Source: Siphonodentalium dalli
Taxonomy: Eukaryota; Mollusca; Scaphopoda; Gadilida; Siphonodentaliidae
Assembly (NCBI GenBank): GCA_032622095.1
Contig: CP136063.1
Span: forward strand, 35,998,106 to 36,062,105
Reading direction: 5' to 3'
DNA length: 64,000 bases
In this document: in pieces, positions 46,240-58,185 of the stretch
Layout: each line of letters starts with the position of its first letter
How positions within the stretch are numbered: position 1 is the first letter of the stretch
Translations under genes and position numbers: made by a program
Notes under the pieces: model-generated
Seen by the model: only the letters and a program-made list of their open reading frames with translations
Told to the model about the DNA's origin: nothing
Databases searched by the model: none

Positions 46240-47200
46240 ACTTATGTTGAGAGATGGTCACCAAACAGAGTCGTATATGAACATTACATGGTGTACTCCT
46301 GTCAGAGTTTACGTGGATTGATTCGACGAGAGTCACCCTCGAACATAGACATAGTATGACAGAGTCATGTGTGTTGATTTTATCAGTGAAAGACCATAGA
46401 TAACGGCGTTCGTTGCACGCGAACAGAGAGACCGTTTTTAGAATCATCATCTATTATTATAATAGGAATTACTACTTCATCTGTGAAATTATGCTATAAT
46501 TTTGGACAATATGGAAAGTGATGATATGTTTACTATGGAGTGACCACATACAACGACGTACATTGCATGCTAATGGAAGTATGTTATGATCGTCATATCA
46601 CCAACTGGCATCGAAACGGAATTACCATTCAGTCTATGAAATTCAGTCTATAACTTAGACAACGTGGGACAGTTTTCGTTGATTGATCCAATGAGGGTCA
46701 CACTCGAACATGGAGATCGCTCCATATAATCGCCTGGCGCTTGATGTCAAATTCTCTTCTCTCTCAGACGTATCATACTTACATATATATGTGAACATCA
46801 TCTCGTAAATTATTGTATAAATCTGGGATACAAAATAAATAATGTTTACACCAACATGGAAATATTATGACGTCAGAGTCACGTGGGTTAATTTGTATCA
46901 ATGGAAGACCACATATAATGGCGTTCATTGCATGCGAATGAAGATACCGTCTTAGAATCACCAACTATTATTCCAATAGGAATTAGTACTTCATCTGTGA
47001 AATTGTGGTACACATTTGGACAATATGGAAAGTGAAGTTATGTGCACCATTGAGTGACCACATATAATGATGTCCATTTCGTTATGATGGACATACACCA
47101 TATCACCAACTTGTATCTGAATGGAATTACCATTAAATCCGTGAAATTGTGATATCAGTTGGACAATGTGAGATGTGAACTTGTGTTGAGAGATGATCAT
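46240..47200 (+). pseudogene. tandem relics of the C-type lectin C-terminal region (~510-bp period)
   Basis: Exon 10-like ends (ACTTCATCTGTGAAATT or decayed forms) lie at about 46476, 46631, 46990 and 47136; the pairs 46476/46990 and 46631/47136 are about 510 bp apart. Exon 9-like parts precede them: GATTCGACGAGAGTCACCCT at 46318, GATCCAATGAGGGTCACACT at 46684 and GTCAGAGTCACGTGGGTTAA at 46873. The last reads WKYYDVRVTWVNLYQWKT before a stop. In these relics the exon 9-like and exon 10-like parts are contiguous, without the 830-bp intron of the intact model. Confidence 0.8.
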
Positions 47201-47214
47201 CAAACATTACCCTT

Positions 47215-47880
47215 ACCAAAATGTCCTAGGATATCCTAGGAATAAAACCTTGGAATAGTTAGGAAAATTCCTTGGAATTCCTAGGATATCCTAGGATCAG
47301 AGACCTTGGAAAAGCTTGGAAATCCTTGGGGCGGTATTGAAACGTTTCAAGTTCGGAAAACCTTGGAATACCTCAGCAAATTCAACCAAGCTCATCCAAT
47401 GATTTCCAAGCTTTACAAAATCTTAATCATAACATTTCCAAGCTTTACCAAGGTTGCAGCCTGGCTTTACCAAGCTTTACCAATGTTGCCAACCAAGCTT
47501 TACCTAGCTTTACCAAGGTTGCGGCCTAGATTTACCAAGCTTTACCAAGGTTTCCAACCAAGCTTTGCCAAGCTCTACCAAGATTGCAGCCTAGCTTCAC
47601 CAAGCTTTACCAAGGTTTCCAACCTAGCTTTACCAAGCTTTACCAATGTTGCAGCCTAGCTTTACCGAGCTATACCAAGGTTTCCAACCTAGCTATAGCA
47701 AGATTTACCAATGTTGCAGCCTAGCTTTACCTAGCATTACCAAGCTTTACCAGGGTTGCTTTACCAAGATTTACCAATGTTGTAAACGATCTTGACCAAG
47801 GTTGCAACCCAGCTTTACCAAGCTTTACCAATGTTGCAGCCTTGCTTTACCAAGCTTTACCTAGGTTGCAATTGTTTTGT
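47215..47880. repeat. degenerate array of CCAAGCTTTACCAAGGTTGC units
   Basis: About 40 variants of AAGCTTTACC and AAGGTT(G/T)(C/C)AGCCTAG alternate. The opening section (47215-47320) is TCCTAGGATATCCTAGGAAT, which is self-complementary. The 117-codon ORF at 47306-47659 (repeated FTKLYQ) is repeat read-through. Confidence 0.93.
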
Positions 47881-48480
47881 ATTTAAAAGGTGAAAATCTA
47901 TAATGACACTACAAAGGCTTCAACTTTGACAATATCATCATCATTAATGATACAATCTCTTGAAATTTACAACAGTCATGATCCATGCCATATAATCATT
48001 CATGCTATTATTCATTCAAAGTTAACTTTTCAGTCAGAATTTTTTAATTATATTTAGATTGAGATAAATGGTACCTTATGAAGTTATACCATGTAAAATG
48101 TATAGGATAGTATTCACATGTATATTTTTATGGATCTGAGTTATTTAGATGTGATAAAATATTTAAATTAGATAAATTAGCTATAAATAAATAATGATAG
48201 AGACAAGCCTTTGGAATGAAAAGGTAGATAGTGGTCCGTAAGGTCATTCTTGAAAATGGTAAACAATTGTTAAAATAGTATAAATAAAGATATCATTACA
48301 CGTATTCTAGTCCAACAGTATTCTATGAGTCAAATAGAAAACATTAGGGCCACACAAGCAATAATTTACCTGAAAAGTGTTGTGATAAAACATGGATTTA
48401 AACTCAGTGCAACAATTGATTCAAAATGCTGCCACAGACAACAGTGACGTCTACATAGTCATGTGACCCAGTCATGTGAC
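47881..48480. other. unassigned AT-rich stretch
   Basis: I see no coding or repeat signal beyond low complexity. Confidence 0.4.
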
Positions 48481-48800
48481 CTGCAACTAAGCTTTACCAA
48501 GCTTTTCCAAGGATTTCCAAGCTTTTTCAACTCCATGTGACAACCTTGGTAAAGCTTGGTAAAACTCGGTAAAATTTAGATCCGAGCTTTACTTAGCTTT
48601 ACCAATGTTTGGTCAACACTGAGTCAAGGATTTACAAGCTTTTCCAAGGTTTCACTTTATGTAACAACCTTGGTAAAATTTAGATCCAAGCTTTCCTTAG
48701 CTTTACCAAGGTTCCAACCAAGGGTTTCCAAACTTTGTAGAAGAGTACATTTTTTCATCAAAAAAGCTTGGTTCAAACCTTGGAAATCCTATGAATGCCT
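48481..48800. repeat. second block of AAGCTTTACC array, both orientations
   Basis: It contains AAGCTTTACCAAGCTTTTCC and, inverted, ACCTTGGTAAAGCTTGGTAA, so strands can fold back. It is separated from the first block by about 600 bp of unrelated sequence. Confidence 0.88.
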
Positions 48801-49340
48801 AGGATTCCCAAACTTCTTAAAAAACCTCAGATTTATTTTTGCAAGGGAGAGTCGATCCGTACACCTGTATAATTAATATGACCATACGTAAACGTAATAA
48901 AGCCCACGTAGATTAAATGAACATGTATTGGCGGTTTGCGTTCCAAAGTAATATTATATTAATAATCGCTTTTAAATAATCTCGCGGTATCAAAACAAGT
49001 CGTCGCAATTGCATGCTTTGGCATCGATACAGAAAATAATGACATTTCTTTCCGTGTTAGAAAAGAACTTTACAAGAGGTTGTACTTTTGTGAGACACTT
49101 TTCCCATAACATCTACACTAAATGTATATATCTAACAATATATTCGCGTTGGTAACCCTGAATATATGGCCTGCTTAGATATAAGAAAATTACTTTGCTC
49201 CATTGTGTGTTGAAATTCGGCAACGTTGGAAATATGCACACCGACAATGTGATAAATAACTAATGAGAACATGATGTGACACAACCGAACTATACAGTGT
49301 GATGTATATGGCTCAGGATATGTTGATACACTGAATCATA
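48801..49340. other. unassigned stretch
   Basis: Nothing assignable. Confidence 0.4.
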
Positions 49341-49477
49341 TACAGTAATGCCCTAAATAATGATTCCTTAACCCCAGCAGAATTATTGTTAATATCTCAG
49401 GATTTAGTCAAAAATATAGCTTGTTGCCCATAATTCTGCAGTGGTTAATGAGTCGATAGTTTAGGGCATTACTGTAA
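49341..49477. mobile_element. palindromic MITE, copy C (internally deleted)
   Basis: The left end TACAGTAATGCCCTAAATAA and right end TTAGGGCATTACTGTA are inverse. Inside are CCCCAGCAGAATTATTG, TCAGGATTTAGTC, ATAGCTTGTTGCCCATAATT and CTGCAGTGGTTAATGAGTCG, which match the arms of copy B with the hairpin core lost. This copy best shows the true element ends. Confidence 0.9.
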
Positions 49478-49499
49478 TCCCAACATATTCAACGCCTAT

Positions 49500-49930
49500 C
49501 AAATTCTGAGTTGCCTGTGTTTCTGTGCATAAGTTGGAGGGAGTCGGATGAGTTCATGGCAACTTCACAGTTTGACAGAACAACGCCCAGTTACATGTCG
49601 CAAGCATATGGGCACACTTCCCGGAATATCAACACATTCAACTCGGGAACGCATTGTAACTTCAACAAGACAGTCAATGACTGTGGGTCGCTACTAAGAC
49701 TGCAAAGACTGATAAGACTGGGACTCTGGAGACCACAACAGTCAGAACTTTTCATAATCACTTTAAAAGAAATAGCTCTAAACATGATATGTGGCTAGAG
49801 AGACTTCACGTATATATAGATTGGTGAAAATCCACCTTGAGATTAACAAATGTACACTACTGATCACCCCATCCTCCGGTTCAACAAGTCCCCTCCCGAC
49901 CAGGCTACAGACTCCCAAGTCTTTGGTTGG
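49500..49930 (+). other. unassigned, start of degenerate complex repeat
   Basis: The ORF at 49511-49798 (95 codons) contains SYMSQAYGHTSRN. The same DNA words (TGTCGCAAGCATATGG, GGAACGCATTGT) recur at 51825, 52490-52625 and 52830, so the ORF is repeat read-through. Confidence 0.5.
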
Positions 49931-50099
49931 AATTTCACAACTGACACCTCAAACTTTCTCAATTGTTGGAAATTTTCAATCTCACAAGCGCCTTTTTCTA
50001 AAACCATTTAGACATCTCTGAAGCCCAATTATCCATGTACCCAAAACACAATACATGTATGTCAGATTAATCAGTCAGGTGGTTCCACGGTAGATGTTT

Positions 50100-50690
50100 T
50101 AATGAATTTGGTATTTCAATGGTTTTATTAGACACAAAAGTGTTAACTCCCCAGAGCCCCGCCATTTCTTGACAGGTTGACCTCATTTTAACAAATCTGA
50201 ATCTCAGTCACTAACCGATCCTCCTGATGCTCCATACATATAGTTATGTCCCTGGTACCAACCTATTTAAACTGGTGACCCCATCTGAATAAATTTGAAT
50301 CCAAGACACCAAAGAACCCTTCATACATATGATAAATATCAGTAAAATAGACCTGATGGTCCTTGTGAAGGAAGCATATTAAGAGGGAAACTGTCCTTCG
50401 TTTGGCCCCTATTTGACCAGGTGACCCCATAAAAATCTGAATTGCAGTCATGTAAGAACATTCCATGCTAAATAAGCCAACTAGTTCATGCAAACATATT
50501 TTAAGAATTACTATCTAGTGAAATAGTTAAGTCTCTGGTTCTGCGCTTATTTTACTTATACGCGATCCCATTTTCACAAAGCTGTCACCCAAGGTAATTT
50601 CATACCAAATATAAGCAAAATAGGCTATTTGATTCTTGCATAGAAGACACATCATGAATTACTATGGAGAGAAAGAGTAATGTAGCTGGC
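50100..50690. repeat. bivalve-like dispersed repeat, block 1
   Basis: Repeated phrases TTATGTCCCTGGTACC..CCTATTT, GGTGACCCCATCTGAATAAA and ACCAAATATAAGCAAAATAG recur about three times. They are related to the better preserved block at 51405-51775. Confidence 0.6.
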
Positions 50691-50699
50691 CTTGCACCT

Positions 50700-51075
50700 A
50701 CTTCACCCAGAGGGTGACTTTAGTGACACTATCCTGCACAGTGGGCTAGCATCACTAAATTCACCCTCTGGGGACCTCATTCTGCTATGGCAGACCTAGG
50801 ATAAGATTGATGTTCCTCAGTTGGAAGTTGATTTTCACCCATTGGGCACCTCAATTATGAATTTTATCTTCTGCAAATTAGGGGATATAGAAACTTCCTA
50901 GAAGGGAAATGTAACTAAAAGCAATGTTAATTTGATACTATAGATACTTCCCAGAAGATGAGGCCTAAGTAAAATGAGGTCTCCAGAGGGTGAATTTGGT
51001 TATGCTAGCCCACTGTGTGGGATAGCATCAGTAAATTCACCCTCTGGGAACCTCGTTCTGCAAATGTCAGACACA
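50700..51075. mobile_element. fold-back element with CCAGAGGGTGAATTT ends, copy 1
   Basis: CCCAGAGGGTGACTTTAGTG..ACAGTGGGCTAGCATCACTA..TTCACCCTCTGGGGA (50707-50775) is itself palindromic and is repeated as CCAGAGGGTGAATTTGGTTA..TTCACCCTCTGGGAA at 50990-51056. The two ends bracket about 215 bp. A diverged copy is at 58688-59070. Confidence 0.8.
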
Positions 51076-51404
51076 CTAAATTCGGGCGGTTTGTTTAAAA
51101 TTGCTAGCAGTATGTTTATACAAGCTGTCAGTGACATATTATTCTAATCTAGATTAATGACCTGTGTTTCTCTCTGTTTATCCACAAAGAGATATCTGCA
51201 ACTTTAAATAGAACAAGTATTAAAGTTGGAAGCGGGAAATGATATCCGTTGGAAGGGATGTTGGTTGGGTGCAGGCCACTGCAGGGTGGGGGTGGGTCTG
51301 GGCCATGTGGGAGGGGGATTGGTAATGGAATATTTCTGTAATTTCAGAAGATTAAAGATTATGGTGAAAATTCAAAAAATCTGAATTTGACCAAAACAAT
51401 TTTG

Positions 51405-51775
51405 TTTTAAGTTATGTCACTGGCTCCGCCCACATTCGACCCAGTGACCTCATTTGAACAACTCTGAATAACAGTCCCCCAAGGACCCTTTGTACCAAAT
51501 ATGAACCCATTCGGCCAAATGAAATTTGAGAAGTCGTTGTAAGAATTACAGAGTTATGGCCCTGGCTTCGCAACTATTTGACCCAGTGTCCTCATTTGAA
51601 CAAATCTGAATGACAGTCACCTAGGGAACATCCACACCAAATATGAACCAATTCGGCATTACGGTTTCAGAGGAGAAGATGTTCAAAGAAATGTTCACGG
51701 ACGGATGGACGACGGACGAGGAGTGATGACTATAGCTCCACCGGAGACTTCGTCTCAGGTGAGCTAAATACTAAC
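51405..51775. repeat. bivalve-like dispersed repeat, 3' end
   Basis: Phrases CCAGTG(A/T)CCTCATTTGAAC, TCTGAAT(A/G)ACAGTC and ACCAAATATGAACCAATTCG repeat twice. The end reads GAAATGTTCACGGACGGATG, GACGACGGACGAGGAG, ATAGCTCCACCGGAGAC, CTCAGGTGAGCTAAA. I know this tail as abundant in bivalve sequences; that is recall, and it is the main clue to the organism. Confidence 0.6.
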
Positions 51776-51799
51776 CACGATTGAACATAGCTCCATTAA

Positions 51800-53160
51800 C
51801 GGTTTGACAGACTCATACAATAGTGTATGTCGCAAGCATATGAACGCATGCATACACTAGATAAATATATCAACATCACTTGGTGTGGAATATATACACA
51901 AAACCGCACGGGTGTGGTACTGTTGTTACTGTTACTATCAGTATATCGGACGACTGCAATGAGTGAGGACAGCACGATGTGTGTCTGTCGCTGACATTGA
52001 ACTAATACTGCACGTTTGGGATGGAATAAATACACAAAACCCCAATCGCGAGTTGTTACTGTTTTCAGAATGTTATCCTTACGCAATTGCTTGTCCAACA
52101 TATTCTAACTGGCCCCTCCGCCGTTGTCTCAAAATGGGTGTTGCCTAACTCTGTTTCTGCAATGAACCGCAAAATTTCAAGTTCAAGACTCATATATTTA
52201 ACCACAAAACATGGAAATCTTAAGCATTTTAGCGACATTTATTGTAATTTTCTTGCAATAATTGACATATCTGTTTAAATTTAAAAGACTCCAAACACCA
52301 TCGGCACCAAAACTCATGGCAGTCATACCAGGCAGCATCGAAAACATTGCACCAAATTACTGGTTGTCACAACTTTAAAACTGGATTTTTTTTTATTGTT
52401 TTCAATACGTTCCTACATCTATCATTTTTTAAACTGTGCTACTACATCAACAAATAACTTCAGTTTGTATTCTAGGATGCGTTGATCAATGTCGCAACCA
52501 TGTGGACACTCCTTCCGGAATTTCGATAGATTCCTACTTAGGAACGCATTGTGAAATTTCGATATAGCCATGATTAAACTATATTAACGGATTAACAGAT
52601 TATTGCCATAGTGTATGTCGCAGGCATATGGACGCACTTGCCATTGTATCACTACCACATGATCGGTATGAAATATATTTACAAAAACGCATGTCTGTGT
52701 TCATGTCGCAAGTTGATAGGACAAGTGTAATGGCGTAATGATAGCTTGGCACATCCCAAGTCTAGAATGCATTGTGAAATTAAGAAATAGCAATGCCTTA
52801 CAACTTAGCAGACTCTTGCCACATTTTATGTCACAAGCATATGGACGCACTTGCCACTATATATAACAATATGACACGTTGGTATAGGACGAGTGCAATT
52901 GCGTAAGGATAGGACAATCGGTGAAATACCCTACGTGGTATCCTTACGTGATCGAACGTCATACAGTTTCGGCCAGTAACACACTGTACTGTTGTGATTA
53001 CCACACGCTCTGCACACATCTCCAACTGACCCCCTGTCTCTACATTTCTGCAAGACAGGCGCTGGCTAACACAGTTCCTTCAGGTAAATCGCGAAATTTC
53101 ATCTTGGCAACTCATCGAGTTAACCAAGAACACTGGACATTTTAAGCCGTGTAGTGATAT
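51800..53160. repeat. degenerate complex repeat, GTCGCAAGCATATGGACGCA type
   Basis: TATGTCGCAAGCATATGAAC (51825), TATGTCGCAGGCATATGGAC (52614) and TATGTCACAAGCATATGGAC (52829) are embedded in units with GCATTGTGAAATT and TTAACAGA(C/T)T. A 140-bp module with TCCAACTGACCCCCTGTCTC (53025) is related to CTAACTGGCCCCTCCGCCGT at 52107. TATCCTTACGCAATTGC at 52075 is inverted near 52890. Confidence 0.65.
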
Positions 53161-53215
53161 AAAATCACTACCGTGTAGTGATTTTATGTGTAGTGATATA
53201 AAATCACTACAATGC
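53150..53215. repeat. nested hairpins, GTGATATAAAATCACTAC
   Basis: TAGTGATATAAAATCACTA is a near-perfect palindrome and occurs twice, separated by CCGTGTAGTGATTTTATGTG. Confidence 0.9.
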
Positions 53216-54339
53216 TTAAAATATCACTGATATTGTTTGTATTTGTCCTGGGATAATTTCCATGTTTACATCTATCACAAATTCATACCTTCTAAAGAAG
53301 TTCAACACTGAACTAAATTACTGATAAATCAACACATTTTAATACTTTATACACCTGTCACAAAGGTGGGGGGGGGGGCTCGTGCACGTTTTTGCTAAAA
53401 AAAATGGGTACTGAGCTTACTCACGAGGACCCACACCCCCCCCCATGTGCAAACATTCAGTTAGCCTTCATGTGCCAACCTACATTCATATTTTATACCA
53501 ATACCACGTTTTGTATTGAATAAAGGTATAAATAATGTGTTTTATTTATATTATTGAGAAGATAAAATCACATGATAATAACCAGAAACAGTGATAGACA
53601 GATCAATTTGGGGTCAATTTGATTAAGGTTGTAGATTTTGGGATTAATTTGTTAACAAAATAGGGTTGTATGATGAGTTCACAAGTTAATTGCGCTACAC
53701 TAATGCTTATTATTCAAGCTACTTGTAATTCTTATACAAACAAAACAGTGAGATGCAGGTGAACAGTAAGTGACACATCCTTTGACTTTATTAATTTGAT
53801 GCCTCTGATTGATCCAACAACTAAGAACAAAATAAGATGTGTATAATTCACAACAAAATTAACACAAGTGTGTACTATTATTCATCTTTATTATTTAAGA
53901 AAAACATGGGCTTACTGACAGGTGTATATAGTATGTGTGCTAAACTAGAGTTTGGTGGGGGTAAACAGGTTTGGTAGGGAGGCCCAATTACAATCAGCTT
54001 GGCCTATTGGTATTTATGGCTCAACTCAGTCCCCTGGAACATGACAAGCATGGCAAGAATAAAAATAATACTAACGGTATTTCATTCTAATAACAATATA
54101 CCCCATTGTGATATTCTGGTTTGTTGGTGATTTTGGAATTAGTTTAAAATCGAAGACCCCTGTCTGGAAAAGCTTTGATCTGTTAATATTGATTTTATTT
54201 TGAATTTTCTGGTATAATGTATATACATGAATCAATTTGGGACACTTTATAGCTCGTGTTTGTTCCGAGCATAGCATGGGCCTAATTCGATCTAAAAAAT
54301 AGTAACGAAAAACATCATTAACCCTTCATGGCGTGAGCT
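53216..54339. other. unassigned, with poly-G and poly-C tracts
   Basis: A G-run (about 53366-53378) and a C-run (about 53437-53445) lie 60 bp apart and could pair. Nothing else is assignable. Confidence 0.5.
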
Positions 54340-54565
54340 GTGCTTGGACAGCATTAAAGTTCCTGTGCCAGTGCATTATCTTATATTATATATGCGACCG
54401 TGAGCCTTGCATATATAAGAGAATGCTCTGGTTTACAAGGTCACGGTAAATATTGTTAGGCCAATGTATTCTTTTTATATATGCAAGGCTCCTGATGGGA
54501 GACTGGCATACATAACATAATGCATTGGTACAGAGTTTTCAGGAAGCTCCAGTCATGGAAGGGTT
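54340..54565. mobile_element. fold-back element related to 59111-59290
   Basis: GGACAGCATTAAAG..CCTGTGCCAGTGCATTATC at 54348 matches the arm of the element at 59111. The inner words GAGCCTTGCATATATAAGAG (54400) and TTATATATGCAAGGCTC (54475) are inverse. The right end has ATAATGCATTGGTACAGAG. Confidence 0.65.
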
Positions 54566-54922
54566 TGATGATAGAAACTCATGCATGTATCTATCATTTT
54601 ATATCCCGCGCAACTATATAAAATGTGGCTTATTTTTTAATTTATATTTTACTCGTTTTAATGACATGCCCCTGTGATCCACACATACTGCGTGTTTAGG
54701 TCTGCAGTTGTTTGGTAAATTCCGCCATTTTTAATGATGATGTGCTACGGCATCTCGCCTCCCCTGGCGGATAAACTGGGGTATCCCCCGACCTTCCCAC
54801 GAGGAAAACACAACGAGAGCCGTTATTGGCTCACGCAACGTAGAAGACGGGTGCAATACTACAACTGCAAAAAGGGTCTTTGCTCAAACAAAAAGTCATA
54901 GTGGAATTTACCTATGTCTAGC

Positions 54923-55105
54923 AGGGTTGGGGTAATCGTAATCAGTAATTGTTATCAAAGTAATCGATTACAAAATTTGGAGTAATCATCTGTAATCAGT
55001 AATCATGACATTTCTTGATTACAAGTAATCGTAATCGATTACTTTCAAATGTAACTGTAATCATGATATCATTTTGATTACTTTTAGATTACTTTTACTA
55101 AAATA
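54923..55105. mobile_element. hAT-like terminal sequence rich in GTAATCGATTAC
   Basis: CAGGGTTGGGGTAATCGTAA resembles the CAG-x-G-x-TGGG start of hAT termini, followed by many AGTAAT/ATTACT words in both orientations (GTAATCGATTAC, TTACAAGTAATCGTAATC). I could not find the opposite terminus, so extent and class are inference. Confidence 0.4.
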
Positions 55106-55860
55106 TCCATATGGATGGCTATTGGATACTCATAGTCTCATACTGTGGTACTATGGAGTGTGCAAAGATACATACAAGATATTAGAAAGTTAATACAATT
55201 TTGTCATGTCTTATGTTAGTGGTACAGTGTGTATGTACATTCTGGCAGTGGACACAGATAACAACACACAATTGTTGAATACAGCATGAATGGCAATAAA
55301 CTTGTGATACAGACAAATGAAATGTTCTAATATGAATAAATAGGGTAGCCAACTTCAATTAAGATTAAATTGAATTGGGACTGCTGCAGACAATGGCTGT
55401 AAAGCCACACTGGAACAATAGGGCTAATTAACTGAACAAAGAAGGTGTGAAGTACATTGGTAGACCTAATTAGCTGCTTTGTCATTTATTGCACCAATGG
55501 AGTTAAGCCTAATTTAATCCTCATCAGGATTAACAACGGATAATCATCTAATAAATCTTAATGTTATCTTCATTGTGTTGGGTATTGAATCTAACAGACA
55601 TTGTCTAGTTACACCCGATAAGCCATAGTCGAACTGAGATGGTAAAGGATGTAAATAAACCTTTAAATAGTTCGATATTGAACCAAAAATTACAGTCGCC
55701 ATTAGAGTTTTGTGAAGAGGGACGGGTGCGAATTTTAGCACATGTGAATTGAAAAGTACAAGTGCGTACGGGTGCGAGAGCAACGACTCCCGTCTCCTGG
55801 GAAGGACTGTATATCCCCACCCTGATCACCTCCCCTGCCTGAATTTTTCTTACCTTCACA
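55106..55860. other. unassigned stretch
   Basis: Overlapping minus-strand ORFs at 55544-55859 have no recognised motif. Confidence 0.4.
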
Positions 55861-57125
55861 TATAGTGGCCAGTTAGTGTCATTCTATCATTCAATATGAC
55901 TATGTGACTTAGAAAAACTATCATTGGTGACAAGGAAGCATGTTTTTTCTTCGGCAGAGGCATTATAGGTCAGAATTTTTTTTTTTGGTGGAAAATTGCT
56001 TAGTCTATCTACCTCCCCCCCGGCCTGAATTTTTATTTACCTCAACATCTAATGACCAGTTAGTCTCATTTTATCATTCAATATGGCTATGTAACTAAGA
56101 CAAACTAATATTGGCATGATTTTTTTGTGAAATAGGCAATAATTAAAGTCCAGAGAATTTCTAGCACAGCATCGCATGGCCAGTTAAGTCAGTCTCATTT
56201 TACCTTTCAATATGAATTTGTAGTTGAGATCATATTCCACTAATACAAAACCTTAAAACTTTTTGAAGTTTTGACAGGGAACCTTATAAAGTCGGAACAA
56301 TAACGCGGGGAATATATTTCTCAGCTATTATCTGTTTCTTAATAATGTACTTCACAATGGGTGAATGTCCCAACTCAAAATTGCATGTTTTTCTATGACC
56401 TGTGTCAGCCGATATCGCAATAGACATATTTACCCAGGAGAAATGCTATAATTGTCAGCAACACAAAGCCAAATCTCTCAAAAATCCGCTTTAATCATAA
56501 CATTTCGAGTTGGGACCTTCACCAACAGTAAAGTACATTATTAAGGAACAGATAATAACTAAGAAATATATTCCCTGTGTTATTTTTTGACTTTATAAGG
56601 TTCCCTGTCAAAACTTTAAAAAGTTCCAAGGTTTCGTACTTGTGAAATATGATCTCTACGGGCGTTAGCCAGAGTAGAGATTCATGGCATGATCTACTGC
56701 GGAGGCTACATGTAGGTAATTTTCAATGAAAATAAGATACTGTAGTAAAAACAAATTCAGGGGGGAGGGGGTCGGCAAAACTTCAAGTATTGGCCTTTTC
56801 ACAGAAAATACAAGTTCCTTGTTGCCAATGAGGGGTATTAACTAGGTAATTTTCAATGAACATTCTCCAAACTTTAATTATTGTGTCTTTCACTGAAAAT
56901 ACATGCTTCAATCAATTTTTCTATGTCAGTTTTGTCTGTTATGTAAATGTATTGGTCATGTTCCGACAACTGGAATTTATACCAAATAAATTGAATTTGA
57001 AAATTCTCTGAACTTCAATTATTGCCTATTTCACAGAAAATACATGCGTCATTGTTGCCAGTGATACCTTTTCTTAGTAGCATAGTCATATTGAATGATA
57101 AAATGAGACTAACTGGCTGTTGGAT
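55861..57125. repeat. complex inverted-repeat region
   Basis: GGCCAGTTAGTGTCATTCTA + TCATTCAATATGACTATGT near 55867 recurs directly near 56053 and 56178 and inverted at 57075-57115 (CATAGTCATATTGAATGATA + AAATGAGACTAACTGG). CACAGAAAATACATG-type words repeat at 56800-57045. The fold-back at 56227-56655 lies inside. Confidence 0.8.
56227..56655. mobile_element. fold-back element with ~150-bp arms
   Basis: The left arm (56227-56376) includes AAAACCTTAAAACTTTTTGA, TTTTGACAGGGAACCTTATA and AATAATGTACTTCACAATGG. The right arm (56507-56655) is its inverse at roughly 85-90% by eye. The 130-bp spacer has no coding capacity. Confidence 0.9.
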
Positions 57126-58185
57126 ATATATCATATTTCAGAGCTGCGAATGTAATCTTATAGCAGGAATTCTCATTCTTAACATGTGTACCAAAGCTAC
57201 TAACTGAACTTCAATTTGTCAACAACGAGCCAATCTCGAAATCGCTAACCAGTGTTCATATAAAACTTCGTTTTGTGTGGTCAGTCACTAGCTAAATTCG
57301 ATAAATATGTTATATTGTCTTTATGGATTACCGAAGATGATATTGTCTTAAATTGAAACTGATCACATGAATTTTGTGCTGTCATGTACAAACTAAGTCC
57401 AAATTTTATTGTTTTACTCAGTTTTTGAAGAAAATCCATTAGTTTCCATGACAGCAAGCTAAATTTTAGTGATCTTGGCCCATATTTTACAGTCTGTTAT
57501 ATATATTGGTATTTTCTCTATTGGATGAAACAAGCCTACATCGATATGGCTGATACTTTTCACATAGTTGGCCGTCAAATAAACTGCCCTATACCGTAAA
57601 TTATCACAGGATTTGGTTGCTATGGCAACTGCTTAATCACCCTAACTGACCTCGGATTGTTGTGCCTACCGATTTTTTAAACAGAGACATACCAAAGACT
57701 AAGTGTGTACAATTTCGTAATATATTCACAAATTGTAACGATTCGCGTATTTCTAGCACATATCCGCTCCACTACTGTCATATTTTACATGGAATTATTG
57801 GACGAGAGTTTGGACTGTAAATTAATTGTGTTTGTTCGTTTAAATACGGCACCTAAACTCCCACGTATAGTGGGTTTATATACGTTAATTATACTGGCTG
57901 GTATTGTGGGTATAACGACAGATGAATACACGCGTATATATTTGTGTGAAACTAAGACACAATGCTGTCGTGATTAAGGGCAAAACTGGAAGTCCCCGGT
58001 CCAAGATGGCAACGGCCGCCGGAAGTGGAAAATGTTATTATTTTTCACTAATATTTTCTAGATTACTTTATGCTGTTTGGAACTGGTTCGGAATGGCGAC
58101 TTTATTTTGTATATGTTATGTTAACTGGTCATTGTAGCAATGATATATGCAATACGTAGGTCCCAGGCCCTTTGATCCCTCAAAA
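57126..58185. other. unassigned stretch
   Basis: ORFs at 57705-57977 and 57922-58137 overlap in different frames and lack motifs. CCAAGATGGCAACGGCCGCC at 58003 is a short GC-rich word like those in dispersed repeats. Confidence 0.4.

Noticed and set aside
47306-47659. 117-codon ORF with repeated FTKLYQ
   Set aside because: It is translation of the AAGCTTTACC array, not a protein.
49511-49798. 95-codon ORF
   Set aside because: Its DNA words recur in the degenerate repeat at 51.8-53.1 kb, so the frame is accidental.
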